Part shown: in pieces, positions 31,177 to 42,100 of the stretch
Position numbering within the stretch: the first letter of the stretch is position 1
How the letters are laid out: each line of letters starts with the position of its first letter
Assembly (NCBI GenBank): GCA_017165825.1
Contig: CM029379.1
Span: forward strand, 17,808,028 to 17,872,027
Reading direction: 5' to 3'
Source: Hepsetus odoe
Taxonomy: Eukaryota; Chordata; Actinopteri; Characiformes; Hepsetidae
DNA: 64,000 bases
Made by a program: the position numbers and the translations under genes
The notes under the pieces: generated by a model
What the model was told of the DNA's origin: nothing
Seen by the model: the letters and a program-made list of their open reading frames with translations, nothing else
The model's database searches: none

Positions 31177-34157
31177 GGTGAAAAGCAGAGGTTACGTTTT
31201 GTGTGCTGTTTCACAATGACATACAGCCACTTTCACAAAGATTGGCCAGAGAATGTAGTAGCCAGAGTGTACATGGAACTGAATGATTTAGGGGTAACTG
31301 TTCTGTAAGATGTTGAGATTTTGAACTTTACAATACATTTTTGTCCCTGCTTGATATTTAAGGAGAATTTTTATTTTAATTATGGTATTATACTTTCATA
31401 CAAATATAGAAAACAAACATAGTTGATAATGACGGGAGTCTGTTTTTTTTATGTAATAAATATATTCATGTTGATCTTTTTCTGTTATTCTATAAATATC
31501 AGGCAACTTGGTGTAGTAATTCTAATTCTAAAATTCTAATTTTCATATTAAACACAGTTTATTGACAGCCTCTGATTACTGATACATGCATCTTATTAAT
31601 GAGCCAAACCTATATATGTTAAAGTTAAATTAACTTGTTAAACATTAATTTATTGCTGTTATTAAATTATATAACCGGAGAAAACATTTTGGAAGGAGTG
31701 AAGCGCTGTGTTCCAGCATAAGATTCCAGCTTCTGTTGTGAAATGAGGTGATAGTACTAAGGACGGGGGCTGTTTAGTTGCATCTGGCCCGAGATTGTAT
31801 TGTATTGCAGTTGTATTGTAGAACAGTACCTTATTTAATTTTTCCTAGTGTGATAAACATTTTTTTTTTGACATCATATACAGCGGACTGCAAACAATGT
31901 CCTCTGAGATCTTTTATTTTCATCAGTAAATGTGTTCTTGTAACTGCTTCTGAGGTCAGTCTTTTGAGGAGCCACACAGCCCTTACTAGGAAACCCTACA
32001 GTAGCTCTTGGACACGCATTTACTTCTGCATTTTTACTGTGAAGAAACCCAAACCAAACTCCTACAAGCAAGTTTACTTTTTAAGAGCCAAGAGGACAAG
32101 TGTTTATGCTAATGGTGCTCCTCTTCAAATAAGCTTAATCTGCCGGCAGTCAAGAAAAAAAGCATGCATTATGATTGGTCCAACACTTCCACAACAGTTT
32201 TTGTCGCTCATTAATATAGCGCAGATAACCCCTGTCCTTTGATCTGAATTATTTATAAGTATGAACAGTAGCTACCAATGTTTGTGTAATATCATACTGT
32301 CTGGACTCCATGTTAACCTAGAGCCTACACCCTAAGCATAAACACTGTTTACTGCCATCACTAAGATAATGAAATGAAGTAAGCTTGAAAGCATAAGTGC
32401 TTTTTACCAGCATGATTTAATGTTTCCAAAACAAGCATGGGGATTTAAAAATTTTCCACTTATGTCAAGGGTAAAATGTCCATGATTCCTTTTTGATAAG
32501 AATAAAAAATAGGATAAGAACAGAAAAGAATAGAGAATAGAAATGTCTGACCCAACATGAAGCTGGGCATTGATTTTCTCTCTTAAATTTTGTGTGTATT
32601 CATATCCTTTACTATGATTCATTTTCTCTGTCTGTCTAACAGCTCTGCCCGCATAGATAATGAGCATAAACATGTTATCTTGTATAAGCAGACTGACCAC
32701 TTCCAAGACACGCTGGCCAGAATAACCCTTTCAGCCATTTGTAGCTTCCTGTTTTCTTGCTGTGTAGGGCTGATAGCCAACAACAAGAAGTTGTTCTTCA
32801 GATGTTTTATTCTAATACTCATAATATAAATTTATTCAAAGTAACTAAATATAAACATACTTAGCCTAACTAATCAACCCTCACCTGAAATGACCGGCTT
32901 GATATCCTGCACATCCATTTTCTCTGGACTGTGTACCATCATCTTTACCTTTATATTTTGTCAACACAGGTGTGACTCCAGCCGGAGGCAACAGAATAAA
33001 GTAAATATTAAGGGGGGAAATGCAGGTGGTAATCATGCGTCTACATCCCTCCCCTGAAATTAAAATTAAGCTTACATTTTTACCCCAACTGATTGATGAT
33101 TTATTGCTGAATTATTGCAGAAAAGTTCTATTTTAGTTTTGGTCTGATCACAGTACTTTACACACAAAAATATATTGGCCTAAACACAAATTTTTAATGC
33201 ATTTCTTTTTGGATCTTTTTGGAGATGACTGGAATGCAGATCATTGCTTATAGTTCTTTGTCTTAAAAATCTTATCTTATAGCTGTTCATAGGATATTAT
33301 TATTATTATTAATAATAATAACAACAACAACAACAACAACAATAATTTTGGTTCCATGATCTTTCTTCTTGAATATTATCAAACCAGCAGTACTAAAAGG
33401 GATGTTGGACTTTTGTTAGGGCTACGTATCCTTTTTCAGAGTGTGCTTAATAGGATTGTGTCTGAGAGCTGTTTTTAATATGATTGCTGTTTCTTGCATT
33501 TTCCTCCCAGTGAAAACATCTTTTATTAATTAATTAATGATTAATTAATACCTTTTTTGTTTTCAAAATTATTGGTGCAAAGTCTAATGACGATGTAGAT
33601 ATGAACACTGTAAATATTTCAAATATTAAAACCAAAAATGTCTTAACGCCACTCACAGTGTGTAATTTGTATACTTTTTCATATGTCCTTAACACAAAGA
33701 TAAATGGCAGTTGCTCACATCACTGGAATGAATGTTAAACAAATGACCTCCCGGAAGGCAAATATTTGAATAGATTACCATCCTAGAGTCAAAGAAACAC
33801 CCAAAAAGCTGTTCTGTGTAACTGCCATGTGAACCAGAAGTCTCAGAATATAAACATAAAAACTCACGTAACAGCTTGTACTCTATTTATGATCCACTCT
33901 ATGACCATAATTTTGAAGTGCATACAAAAGACTGATCAACGAGACCATCACTCCTACACACTTGAAGGCTTTGTTCACTGCATCACTGGGTCAGATCATG
34001 ATTTAGCTCTGCTTATGTACAACCTAGCAATGTAACCATAGAACAAAAACAAAAGGACATTTATTATTGTTCAGAATGAAGAAGCTACATTTGAAATCTT
34101 ACCTGATAAACAAAAGAACAGAAGAAGCCATCGCTTATGTAGGAAACATGTCTTCAT
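27442..34157 (-). CDS. SLAM/CD2-family-like receptor, gene C (leader and ITSM tail intact)
   Basis: Exons, minus order: leader 34103-34157, V 29966-30280, C2 29599-29883, TM 29142-29272, tail 27548-27658 (stop 27548-27550), AATAAA candidate at 27442-27447. The leader reads MKTCFLHKRWLLLFFCLS and ends in phase 1 at GTAAG, fitting the V exon start. The TM exon leaves in phase 2 but the tail enters in phase 0, so a linking exon is needed; 31 bases near 28,056-28,086 fit by phase but have a weak donor. V and C2 carry indels and the V donor is not recognisable, so C may be a pseudogene, or the middle may be badly assembled. The ITSM suggests signalling through SAP-type adaptors in leukocytes. Confidence 0.6.
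27548..27658 (-). CDS. Gene C tail exon with canonical ITSM
   Basis: Acceptor CTGGAACAG at 27659-27660. Read in phase 0 it gives 36 residues, ANICEPAPQETSPLTTIYDK then IQPREPDLPEWDHLNT and a stop. TIYDKI (27596-27613) fits TxYxx[VI] exactly. There are no indels, in contrast to the gene's V and C2 exons. IQPR after the motif is shared with the A and B tails, which shows their common origin. Confidence 0.65.
   Translation of the reverse strand, partial: ANICEPAPQETSPLTTIYDKIQPREPDLPEWDHLNT
28740..28985 (-). mobile_element. Dispersed repeat (family 3) fragment
   Basis: Contains TTCTGTGAGGAGTTTGGTTG, ATTCTAAATTGGACTGG, GTGATGGACTGTCCGGGGTG and GATGGGCGCCATCCCTGGCC, the widespread teleost repeat also seen at 48.0 and 52.0-52.4 kb. 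Its class was not settled. In gene C it stands where a TM2-type exon would be expected by comparison with A. Confidence 0.5.
29142..29272 (-). CDS. Gene C membrane exon
   Basis: Acceptor GGAACCAG, donor GCAG|GTATCTG. Reads ENKNRIHIAAVVCSVIFTLT and a basic end, with small indels relative to TM1 of unit A. A GA microsatellite (29,288-29,312) lies immediately upstream and acts as the pyrimidine tract on the minus strand. Confidence 0.6.
29599..29883 (-). CDS. Gene C Ig C2-type domain exon
   Basis: Acceptor TTTCTCAG and donor GACGAG|GTAAGG are both good. The exon keeps the C2 framework shared with A and B (complement of TTTAAACTACAAAAAGATTC, end QHCLHRR-type) but has several indels, so no single frame spans it. 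Confidence 0.55.
29966..30280 (-). CDS. Gene C Ig V-type domain exon
   Basis: Acceptor TTTTCTAG. Starts EIFSRVTVSTISA, then shifts frame; later pieces include SVTFPTPVPVSGSI, FNNKNIGLVLSKQSDTEIDE and RFKNRLHWNN. Cysteine-free at the disulphide positions. The 3' border CTGAACGTACC lacks the GTAAGC donor seen in A and B. Confidence 0.6.
30988..31140 (+). mobile_element. SINE family 2 copy followed by GT microsatellite
   Basis: GGTCTAGTGATTAGGGAGTT head, GGGGTTTGAATCCCAGACCA B box, then TTGCCCTGAGATACC and CTGCTCCCCTGGTCCC. A (GT)n run at 31,141-31,175 follows the body. In intron 1 of gene C. Confidence 0.7.
31180..34100. other. Gene C intron 1, mostly unrecognised
   Basis: An open frame of 154 codons at 31,778-32,242 lacks an ATG at its start and any motif. 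ATT/AAC trinucleotide runs lie at 33,298-33,345 and a TTAATTAATTAATTAAT palindromic stretch at 33,523-33,550. TTTTGGTCTGATCACAGTAC near 33,136 resembles text common in Tc1/mariner elements, so a decayed copy is possible. No exon recognised. Confidence 0.35.
34103..34157 (-). CDS. Gene C leader (signal-peptide) exon
   Basis: Fifty-five bases from ATG to TCAG|GTAAGATT encode a basic start and a leucine/phenylalanine-rich core, MKTCFLHKRWLLLFFCLS, ending in phase 1. Length and layout equal the D leader (38966-39020), and sequence resembles the A and B leaders. It is uninterrupted. Confidence 0.6.
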
Positions 34158-34407
34158 TTTCAGCAGCATCGCTTCATTGTTCCATTGAGGGGTGGAGACT
34201 GAAGGGTTCCGCAGTGTTTTGTGTAATATATGCTAAAGAGGGAAGTGATGGTTAACATTGTTAAGGAAACAAAAAAATAAACTTAATTGAAGTATAAACT
34301 TCAAGCTGATGAACACGTTAAAAACAGCCACTGTCTGTAGCATTAATCCTCTGTGATCTTCGTCTCCTAGACAACATACAGCAACAGACACTCAAACAGC
34401 ACAGTCG

Positions 34408-34488
<81 letters not shown>
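34408..34488. repeat. TG microsatellite
   Basis: A pure (TG)n run of about 80 bases. Open frames through it are artefacts. Confidence 0.95.
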
Positions 34489-34490
<2 letters not shown>

Positions 34491-34499
34491 CTATCCCAC

Positions 34500-35600
34500 C
34501 CTGCTGTTTGCTATCCGTTTCTCTTGCAGGAACACCCACCAGCTCATTTCCTTATCCTTTGACAAAAACATCTCAGTGGTTCTCAACAGGTTCTCTTTCA
34601 GAGGGTAGGTCTCTAAGGACACAACAGTGCTAATGGGAGTTTAGGTCATTTCTTTTTTCCTTTCTTTTTTATATTATTTACAAATTTTCTACAATAACAT
34701 TTTTTTTTTTTTTGCATGTTCATATTATACACAAATATTCTTTCACACCTACTACTCATCTTTAGAGACTCAACTCATGCTTAGAAACTGATGCAACTAG
34801 TCTCTTACTCAAATTTCAAGCTAAAGCCAAGAGTGGGTGGCTCCACAGTACATTCTATCTGCCTGGAGAGAAACACTAGAATGTCATGGAGACGTATCAA
34901 CCCCACCCTTTTTCAATGTTTTCTATATGAAAACATCAAAATTAATCAAATAATAATAACTTAAACTGAATAGAATCATGACTTTGAATCTTCCTGCATC
35001 CTATGTAATGACTGTGAGTCTCTTAGGAGAACACTTAGACACACATGCTGAATAAACAGAAGATAACAGAAATGGGAGAGACGCTTAAAAATAAACAAGA
35101 CTCTGTGGCCTAGTGGTTAGGGCGTCCCTTCTCAATAGGTTGCCCTGAGGTACCCTTGAGCAAGGTGCCGTCCTGTCCCAAATGGAGTCAGTCTTCCATT
35201 ACTAAGTTCAAAAGAAATTAACTCATAAAAGCGTGACGTATCCTGACTGCTCTGACTGCTTAGAAATTGTTAATGAAGGGGTTAGTATGAATCTCTCACA
35301 CATGCATGCATTACTCAGCTCGAAGCCCAACAGAATTACTGTTCACAGCCAACATCTTATTACCTTTTTTATTTTACTTGGTGCACAACAGCATGATCAC
35401 GGGACACCACAAGCAGTTTTCGTCTGTGTTAATAATGGCCTGGATTTCTTTAAAACTTCTCAACCACAATTTCATGTCTTTAGAGAACTGTTAAAAATGA
35501 GTCTGTGAACTGCAATATGTCAGTTAGGCCTAAGACTCAATAAATTACCACTTTCAATGCTGCTCTCTTCTAGTGAACAGTAGAACTGATCTACTACTGC
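34500..35600. other. Intergenic stretch with a SINE family 2 fragment
   Basis: TGTGGCCTAGTGGTTAGGGC at 35,104 with TTGCCCTGAGGTACCCTTGA is a shortened family 2 SINE, ending near 35,180. No exon was recognised in the rest. Confidence 0.45.
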
Positions 35601-36151
35601 TAGTGATTGTGTGTGTGTGAGTGTGTGTTTGCTAATAGAGCCTAAAATCGCCACAAAAATCTCTACATGTGCAGAAGCTGTGTTCATTATCTAATGTATT
35701 TACCACTGTGGGTGGTGGTGGTGGTCTAGTGGTAGGGTACTTGCCTAAAGACCTATGGCTCAAGTCCCAGGTTCGAATCCCACCTCTGGCACTACCATAA
35801 CTGGGTCCCTGAGCAAGAATTGCCCTGAATTGCTCCAGGGGGGACTGTCCCTGTAATTAGGACATGGAAGTCGCTCTGGATAAGAGCGTCTGCTAAAAGC
35901 CGTAAATGTAAATGTAAATCTGCACCAATCAGCTGTAAGTGCAGCTCTTGCAAAAAAGAAGTATGTGTGCAGCAGCATCTCAGCCACAAAGTAAATGTGT
36001 GAAGTACATGGTTAAGGTGACAGTCCTTGTCTCACTGCTCTTCTGCCTTTTTTTTTTTTTTTTAGCTTGGTGCTCTACCAATGAAATTCTCAAGGCAAAC
36101 TCGGTTACAACTAGAACCATACAATCAAACACCTTGTTATGCCACTGTGGC

Positions 36152-36198
<47 letters not shown>

Positions 36199-36500
36199 AA
36201 ATCATCCTGCATGCAGCACTGCAAAACAAAGAAATACCAATAAAAATGTTTAGAATATTGAAATGTTTTTAAAATGTTATTTATTTACTCCAGACTGCAA
36301 TGTGCACTAATAGTTTTGGGGAATTAAAAAAAGCACACGGCTTTCATTAATCTGCACTAAAGCTGCGTAACACTCACTAAGTGAGAAAAAATAGACTGCG
36401 CATCTAGTATAACCACTGTTTTCCTGTTTGTGTCTGTGCTCTACTGTGGCAGGAGGCCACTTGGTTATTGTAAATTGTTCAAAGCTCCTGTTCTGCATTA
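35600..36500. repeat. Segmental duplication, copy 2 (partner 15.65-16.56 kb)
   Basis: Shares GTGTTTGCTAATAGAGC, CTACATGTGCAGAAGCTGTG, CCATACAATCAAACACCTTG plus CA repeat (36,153-36,198), CATCCTGCATGCAGCACTGC and the region around 36,420-36,490 with the copy between units A and B, suggesting that gene C/D spacers and the A/B spacer came from one ancestral repeat unit. Confidence 0.7.
35708..35922 (+). mobile_element. SINE family 1 copy, full length
   Basis: GGTGGTGGTCTAGTGGTAGG head, B box GGTTCGAATCCCACC, body GGACTGTCCCTGTAATTAGG and tail GAGCGTCTGCTAAAAGCC with AAATGTAAATGTAAA. Absent from the partner copy at 15.7 kb, so it inserted after that duplication. Confidence 0.85.
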
Positions 36501-36522
36501 AGGTCCGGCTGCTACATAGATC

Positions 36523-36524
<2 letters not shown>

Positions 36525-36571
<47 letters not shown>
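36525..36571. repeat. GA microsatellite
   Basis: Pure (GA)n run of about 45 bases. Confidence 0.95.
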
Positions 36572-36572
<1 letters not shown>

Positions 36573-37049
36573 TTATTTACATGATTTGTTATTAACCCTT
36601 AAACTTAACCATGGGCTGCTTTTCTTCAGTTGAAGAATGTCTGCAGGGATGTTATCAGCTATATTTTTATCATAGGAGGGGTCAACATTAATTCTGGCGA
36701 ATGTGGAAGGGGAGGGAAATGGGAGACTGGCTGTGTTTATGTTGGGGTGAGGAGTTGGTGGGGAGTTAAGAATGTTAGATTAAGACTGATAACATCATCA
36801 AATACACAAAAATGTCCCTCCAGCCCTCTAAAGGGACAAACATTACTTACTGCTGTTTACCTTTTGCTCACATTAAAATATAGTCTGTCATGTCACATTT
36901 TCAAAAATGTCAGATTTTGTATGGACTGAAGATATTCACCATATGAAATCTATCATGTAATCAGTGGGATCTGTGTAACTAGTGAAGAACTAACATCTTG
37001 ACTCACATTTTTGTTTAGTAAAATCATTTTAAAAATCAGATATCTTAGA

Positions 37050-37590
37050 AATACCCTTTGTGTACGCCTCAGAATCAGTTTGACGTTTTGTTTCTGGCAG
37101 AAGGTGTCGGCAGGACCTAGAAAGATTAAGAACATGAGAGGAGAAGGAGAGCTCATTGTCAAAAGTGACACAAAGATTCCTAGCAGTTCTAGATGGGACG
37201 AGAAGTGAACCGCTAAAGGAGATGTGAAGGTCCTGTCACAGTGTTTGATGGCCTTCTAGGTAGAGAAGCTCAGTCTTGTTAGGGTTGAGCTTGAGGTGGT
37301 GAGCTGTCATCCATGCAGAGATGTCAGCCAGGCAGTTAGAGATTCGGGTAGAAACCTGTTGATCGTAGGAGGGAAAAGAGAGGATAAGTTGGGTGTCGTC
37401 TGCATAAGAATGATAGGAAAACCCATGAGAGAGTATCCTTGGGGAACGCCAGTTGTCAAATTTCATGGAGTGGACTGTTTTTGAGATAAGAAAACATTGA
37501 GTTGATTATATACTGCTCATTCTAAGATTTTGGAGAGAAAGGGGAGAAGAGATACCGGTCTATAATTTTTCAAGTCATTCAGAATGCCTA
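37050..37590 (-). mobile_element. L2-like LINE reverse-transcriptase fragment inside the D V exon
   Basis: Minus-strand text in order: NYRPVSLLPFLSKILE, GVPQG, HGFSYHSYADDTQL (YADD at 37395-37406), DISAWMTAHHLKLNPNKTEL and a decayed thumb region. These are L2-clade reverse-transcriptase blocks. The segment between the first palm strand and GVPQG is deleted. Its 5' edge lies directly on the D V-domain exon at about 37,586. Confidence 0.75.
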
Positions 37591-39020
37591 CAGCATAAAG
37601 TCCTGAATCATCCTCCAATGTGAGATGCTGAAGAACCCGCTCTGACTGTTCCAGTCTAGATAATTCTTAAACTCTCTATAAGATATTTTCTGATTATTGA
37701 ACACTTGTCCAATGGTGCTCCCTTCGTAGAATTCTGCCAGATACAGGTATTGGAGTAGGGAATGTAACAGATTCTCCCACAGATCTGATCAGTACTGTCT
37801 GAGCTGAAGTGCTGGACACTGGCAGAGAGCTGACGATTTCTGAACAGAAACATATTTGTTTCAAAACCATGGACCACACTGCAGAGGAGAGAATCATTCA
37901 GTTAAAGTCAGGTAACCATTTTCATATAAAGTTCCGTGCAAACATTTGAACATTTTCTCTTTGGTGAATGCACAATAGTTTCTGTGTTTTTGCACTGATT
38001 ACTGTAAATTTAATATAAATGTGTTAACACAGTGCACCCAAATATGTTAAACTCATCAAATGAACAGAAATTGTGCATTAAAATGTTCAGCTCTGTTCCC
38101 TGTTTGCACTTGGTTTTACTTAAACTCCTTAAATCTATGAAGTAAATATATTATATAATATATAAATGAGTTCATAAATGTGTTCAGTCACTTGCATGCA
38201 CTGTTACTATTCTGCATTTACAAAGAGTGCCTGTTGGGACACAATTTAACACAGTTACCAGCTTTCCTTTTTTTTTCATAATGAACAATTATATAGAAAT
38301 TATTAAAAGAACTCACAGTAAAATAGAATAATTCTTCTATTTTTTCCTAATCCTGGAGTTACTCTGCTGGAAAACCTTTGACAAAACAGCAGTGATATGC
38401 TGTCACATGGAAGGTGAAGCATTACACTTTGTGTTAACTTTCTAGAGCTGTATTCATATATTTACATCAGGGCTCTTCAGTTCCACAGCTGGAGTCCAGC
38501 TCAGTTTGGTTAAAGTCCTGCTCAAACATTCCAGGCTCAGTTCATCTGTTTAATGACCAATAAAGTGATTGTGCTCAAGCAGATTCTCCTGGACACTGTC
38601 CAGGACCAGAGGTGAAGGCCTGTTTCCTCTTCACTAATATTTAATGTGTTTAAATTGCAGAAATGTTATGCCATAATTTTTGGATTTTTGCCTTAATGGT
38701 TAAGCCCATTCTTCCTCTTTTTTTTCCCTTATCTAAATCTTGACAAAGGATCACAATAAGTTAATCACAGTATCAGACCACTTCTATGTCCATTGGTGTG
38801 ATATGTTTACAAATTTCTACAGTATTTTTTGAGCAATTCAAACGCAGCAAGAACACTGTTACAGCAGAAATGCTAAAGCACCAGTTATATATCAAAGTGT
38901 GCATGTGATACATGAGCTAAAACTGCTGCTATCTTTGTTTTGAAAGGAAATAAGTTTAAACCCACCCCACAGCCAGAAGACAAGCAGAGTCTGTTTCTCA
39001 TCCTGAAAGCAGGTTCTCAT
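37591..39020 (-). pseudogene. SLAM/CD2-like receptor, unit D (leader and truncated V domain)
   Basis: The leader at 38966-39020 reads MRTCFQDEKQTLLVFWLW and leaves in phase 1 at GTGGG. The V exon starts at 37839 (acceptor TTCTGTTCAG) with EIVSSLPVSSTSAQTVLIRS, then VGESVTFPTPIPVSG. One indel after ISG and another before DDSGLYAV break the frame, and after LYAV the exon runs into L2 LINE sequence, losing the last strand and the donor. No C2, membrane or tail exon was found beyond it, and the 5' flank is split by a LINE. Clearly dead. Confidence 0.65.
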
Positions 39021-39120
39021 TGCGGTTTACTTTAAATAACTTTATTCTGAGTAAAACAAGCACAGTTTGACTTCTATATAAGATCAAGTATAGAGAAATC
39101 TATAGAGGTTGGGACCAAAA

Positions 39121-42100
39121 CTATTTCAATTCAATTTCAATTCAATTTATTCTTGTATAGCGCCTTTTACAACAAAGTTGCCCCAAGGCACTTTACATTG
39201 ATAACAGGTTACAGTAATAGATGTTTAAGATGTTTAAGCCGGACGACTACGGAGGAGAGGAACAAAAACTCCACTATGTGGAGAAAAAAACCTCTGGAGG
39301 GTCCAAGGTCAACCGGCTACCCAACCCCAGGTACTAACAGGTACAGAGTTAGTTTGGCTCTTTAAACCCAGGATCAGTGAGGAGTCCTAAGTTGGCTTCC
39401 AGGTACCAAACAGAGCAGGATCCAGTAGTGACAGACACACAGAATGAACAGTGCAAGTGATGGCATGTGTACAGCAAGCACCCAGCTTACATTACTAGTG
39501 GTGCAATTATGGTGATTGGTGCGGTAAGCTAAATCCAAACAAGTGCAAGTTCAGCCGTGATTTAAAAGATCCGAGACTGAATCGGCATCCCGCATACAGA
39601 AGCAGGCAAGCTGAAATTCCACAATCTAGCTTGTAACTGAAGGCTCGTGTTCTATACATTTATTTTCTATATAGGGACAATTAGGAGATCTTTTTATTCT
39701 GGGATCTATGGGCGGTGTTAGGTGTATAGGTATTAAGAGTTCGGTTAGGGTATATTGGGGCAAGACCTTTAAGTGCCTTGTAGGTTAAGAGTGAGGACCT
39801 TGAAGTCAGCCCTGTACCCAATACAGGAAGCCAGTGAAGCGAGGAGAGTATGGGGAGTTATATGGTCGCATTTCCTGCTCCCAACTAGCGGCTGTGTTCT
39901 GAATGCGCTGTGGTGCTTTCACTGTGCCCTGAGGGGCTTCCCAGAAAGTAGGGCATTGGCAGTAATCTAATCTACTGTATACAAATGTATACCACTTCTA
40001 ATTCATTGACAGAAAGCTCGTAGGCTCTGGCAATGTTCCAAGGTGCAGGAAGTACAGTTTCTAACCGCATTTACATGGGGGATTAAATGAAAGATTTGAA
40101 TCAAAAATAAATACCAAGATTACGCGCGTTATACCAACTGAAAACTTCAACCCTGCATCCCGGATATGCGGTAAAATGAAGCTGGCCTAGTCTACATCGC
40201 CATTACAAAAACAAGAGCAGCTCAGTTTTTTCGGGTTTAGTGAGAGTAGTTGTTATTCATCCAATCCCTAATATCACTGAGGCAGCTAATTAAAGTGCCG
40301 GTTGATGCTTTATCACATGATTTAAACGATAAGTATAGCTGAGTGTCATCAGCGTAAGAGTGGTGAATTCAACATTATGCTTCCTGTGATAATAGTGCTA
40401 GTGGGGAGCATGTAGAGGGAGAAGAGCACTGGGCCCAAACCGAATTTCTTTGTGGGACTCCTATAGTTAACTAGTGTGACATAGGTGAGGGGGTGCCATA
40501 ATCATCCATTTGGATGAAGTAGTAACGGCTTGTGAGATAGAGTTGAACCATTTAAGGGCTGTTCCGGTACGCGACAGTGGAGTGAAGCCTATTTACTAAA
40601 AATGAGTGATCTGACCGTACATCGAATGCAGCACTAAGATTCAACAGAACAAGAACAGTAATGTTTCCTGCATCACTGAGACCATTATTATATCATCTCA
40701 CTCACTCTAGTTACATAGAGCAGTTTCTTGTGCTATGTACCGTGCCGGAAACCTGATTGGAATTTATCTAAGAGGTTATGCTGTCTAGATATGACTGCAG
40801 TTGTCTCAAGAACTAGTTTTTCTAGGAATCTTGGTGAGAAACGGGACATTAGAGATAGGTCTATAATTACTTGGTGAGTGAGCGTCCAAGTTAGGTTTTT
40901 TAAGCTGTGTCTAACCACTGCTGTTTTAAACTGGTTGGAGACTACACCTGAGGACAAGGATGCATTCATGATATCAAGTATAGGTGTTGATAGTATTCCT
41001 AAGGATTCCCTTCAGGAGCTTGGTTGAATGGGATCTTAACCGACAGGTCGTGGAGTTTGCTTTGGCTATACACAGAAATTAGCTCAGAGTTATCGATGAG
41101 ATTAAAAATCACTTCAAAATATTGAGCACTGTTCAGCTAATGGATTAATTTGAGGGCTAATAGGCACATTTTTGGGAGCCTACCGTTGTTAATTTTATCA
41201 TTAAAAACTTAAGAAACCTATCGCATAATACTACATGCTGGCCTTTTATCAGTTTTTTGTCTGTTAGCTGAGCGAAAGTGTCTGAAATAAATAGTGGAGG
41301 TTATGCTTTGTTGTTTTCATTAAGCTTTGAATAGAGTACCTTGCCAGTGCGAGCACTATATAGAGCTTTCTATATTGTTTTAGTTTAGCAGACCATAGAG
41401 CCTGAGAGGCTTGGAGACCTGTTGTCTCCATCTTCTCTAGCTATGCGGCACTCCCGCTAGCAGCCCGTGTGTGATCATTGAACCAGGGAGAGTGCCTGAT
41501 AGTTCTAACCTTCTTTGTCTTAATTGGGGCGACCTGATCAAGGATCTGCCCAACTACTGTATTGTACATGTCGGTGATGTCATTAACAGTTTTGTTACAG
41601 GTGAAATCTATCTCCTGTTACGCCTCCATAAACTGAAATAATATTTATCTCGTTTAGTGTCGTGGTTGTACTAAATCCTTTCACTGGAGGGGTACGGTGA
41701 GACATATATTAATCTCAAACGCGATTAAAGAATGGTCGAAAAAGTTTATTTAAGGAGTGGACCAGTACAGTATCAATGTCAAGTCCATATGAGCAATTAG
41801 GATCTAACGTGCGGTGTCCTTGTACACATGGGTAGGTCCTGGATATACGCTTGGTGCAACCGATGTGAATCGAGGAGCGTTAGGAAGTTTTTGGCACCTG
41901 CATCCGCTCTGTATCAATAACATATGTTAAAGTCACCTAACATCACGAATCTAGGGTAAACCTAACAAATCGTCAGAGAGCAGATTGCCAAATTCATTGA
42001 TAAAGGCAGCATATGGTCCTGAGGTCTATAAACCAATAGGATATGGACCGCTAAATCAGACCTTAATGTGTTAGCAGCATCACTCTTCAATGTGTGGAAG

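Noticed and set aside
31778..32242. A 154-codon open frame
   Set aside because: It does not begin with ATG, has no recognisable domain, and lies in a repeat-poor AT-rich intron; open frames of this length occur by chance.
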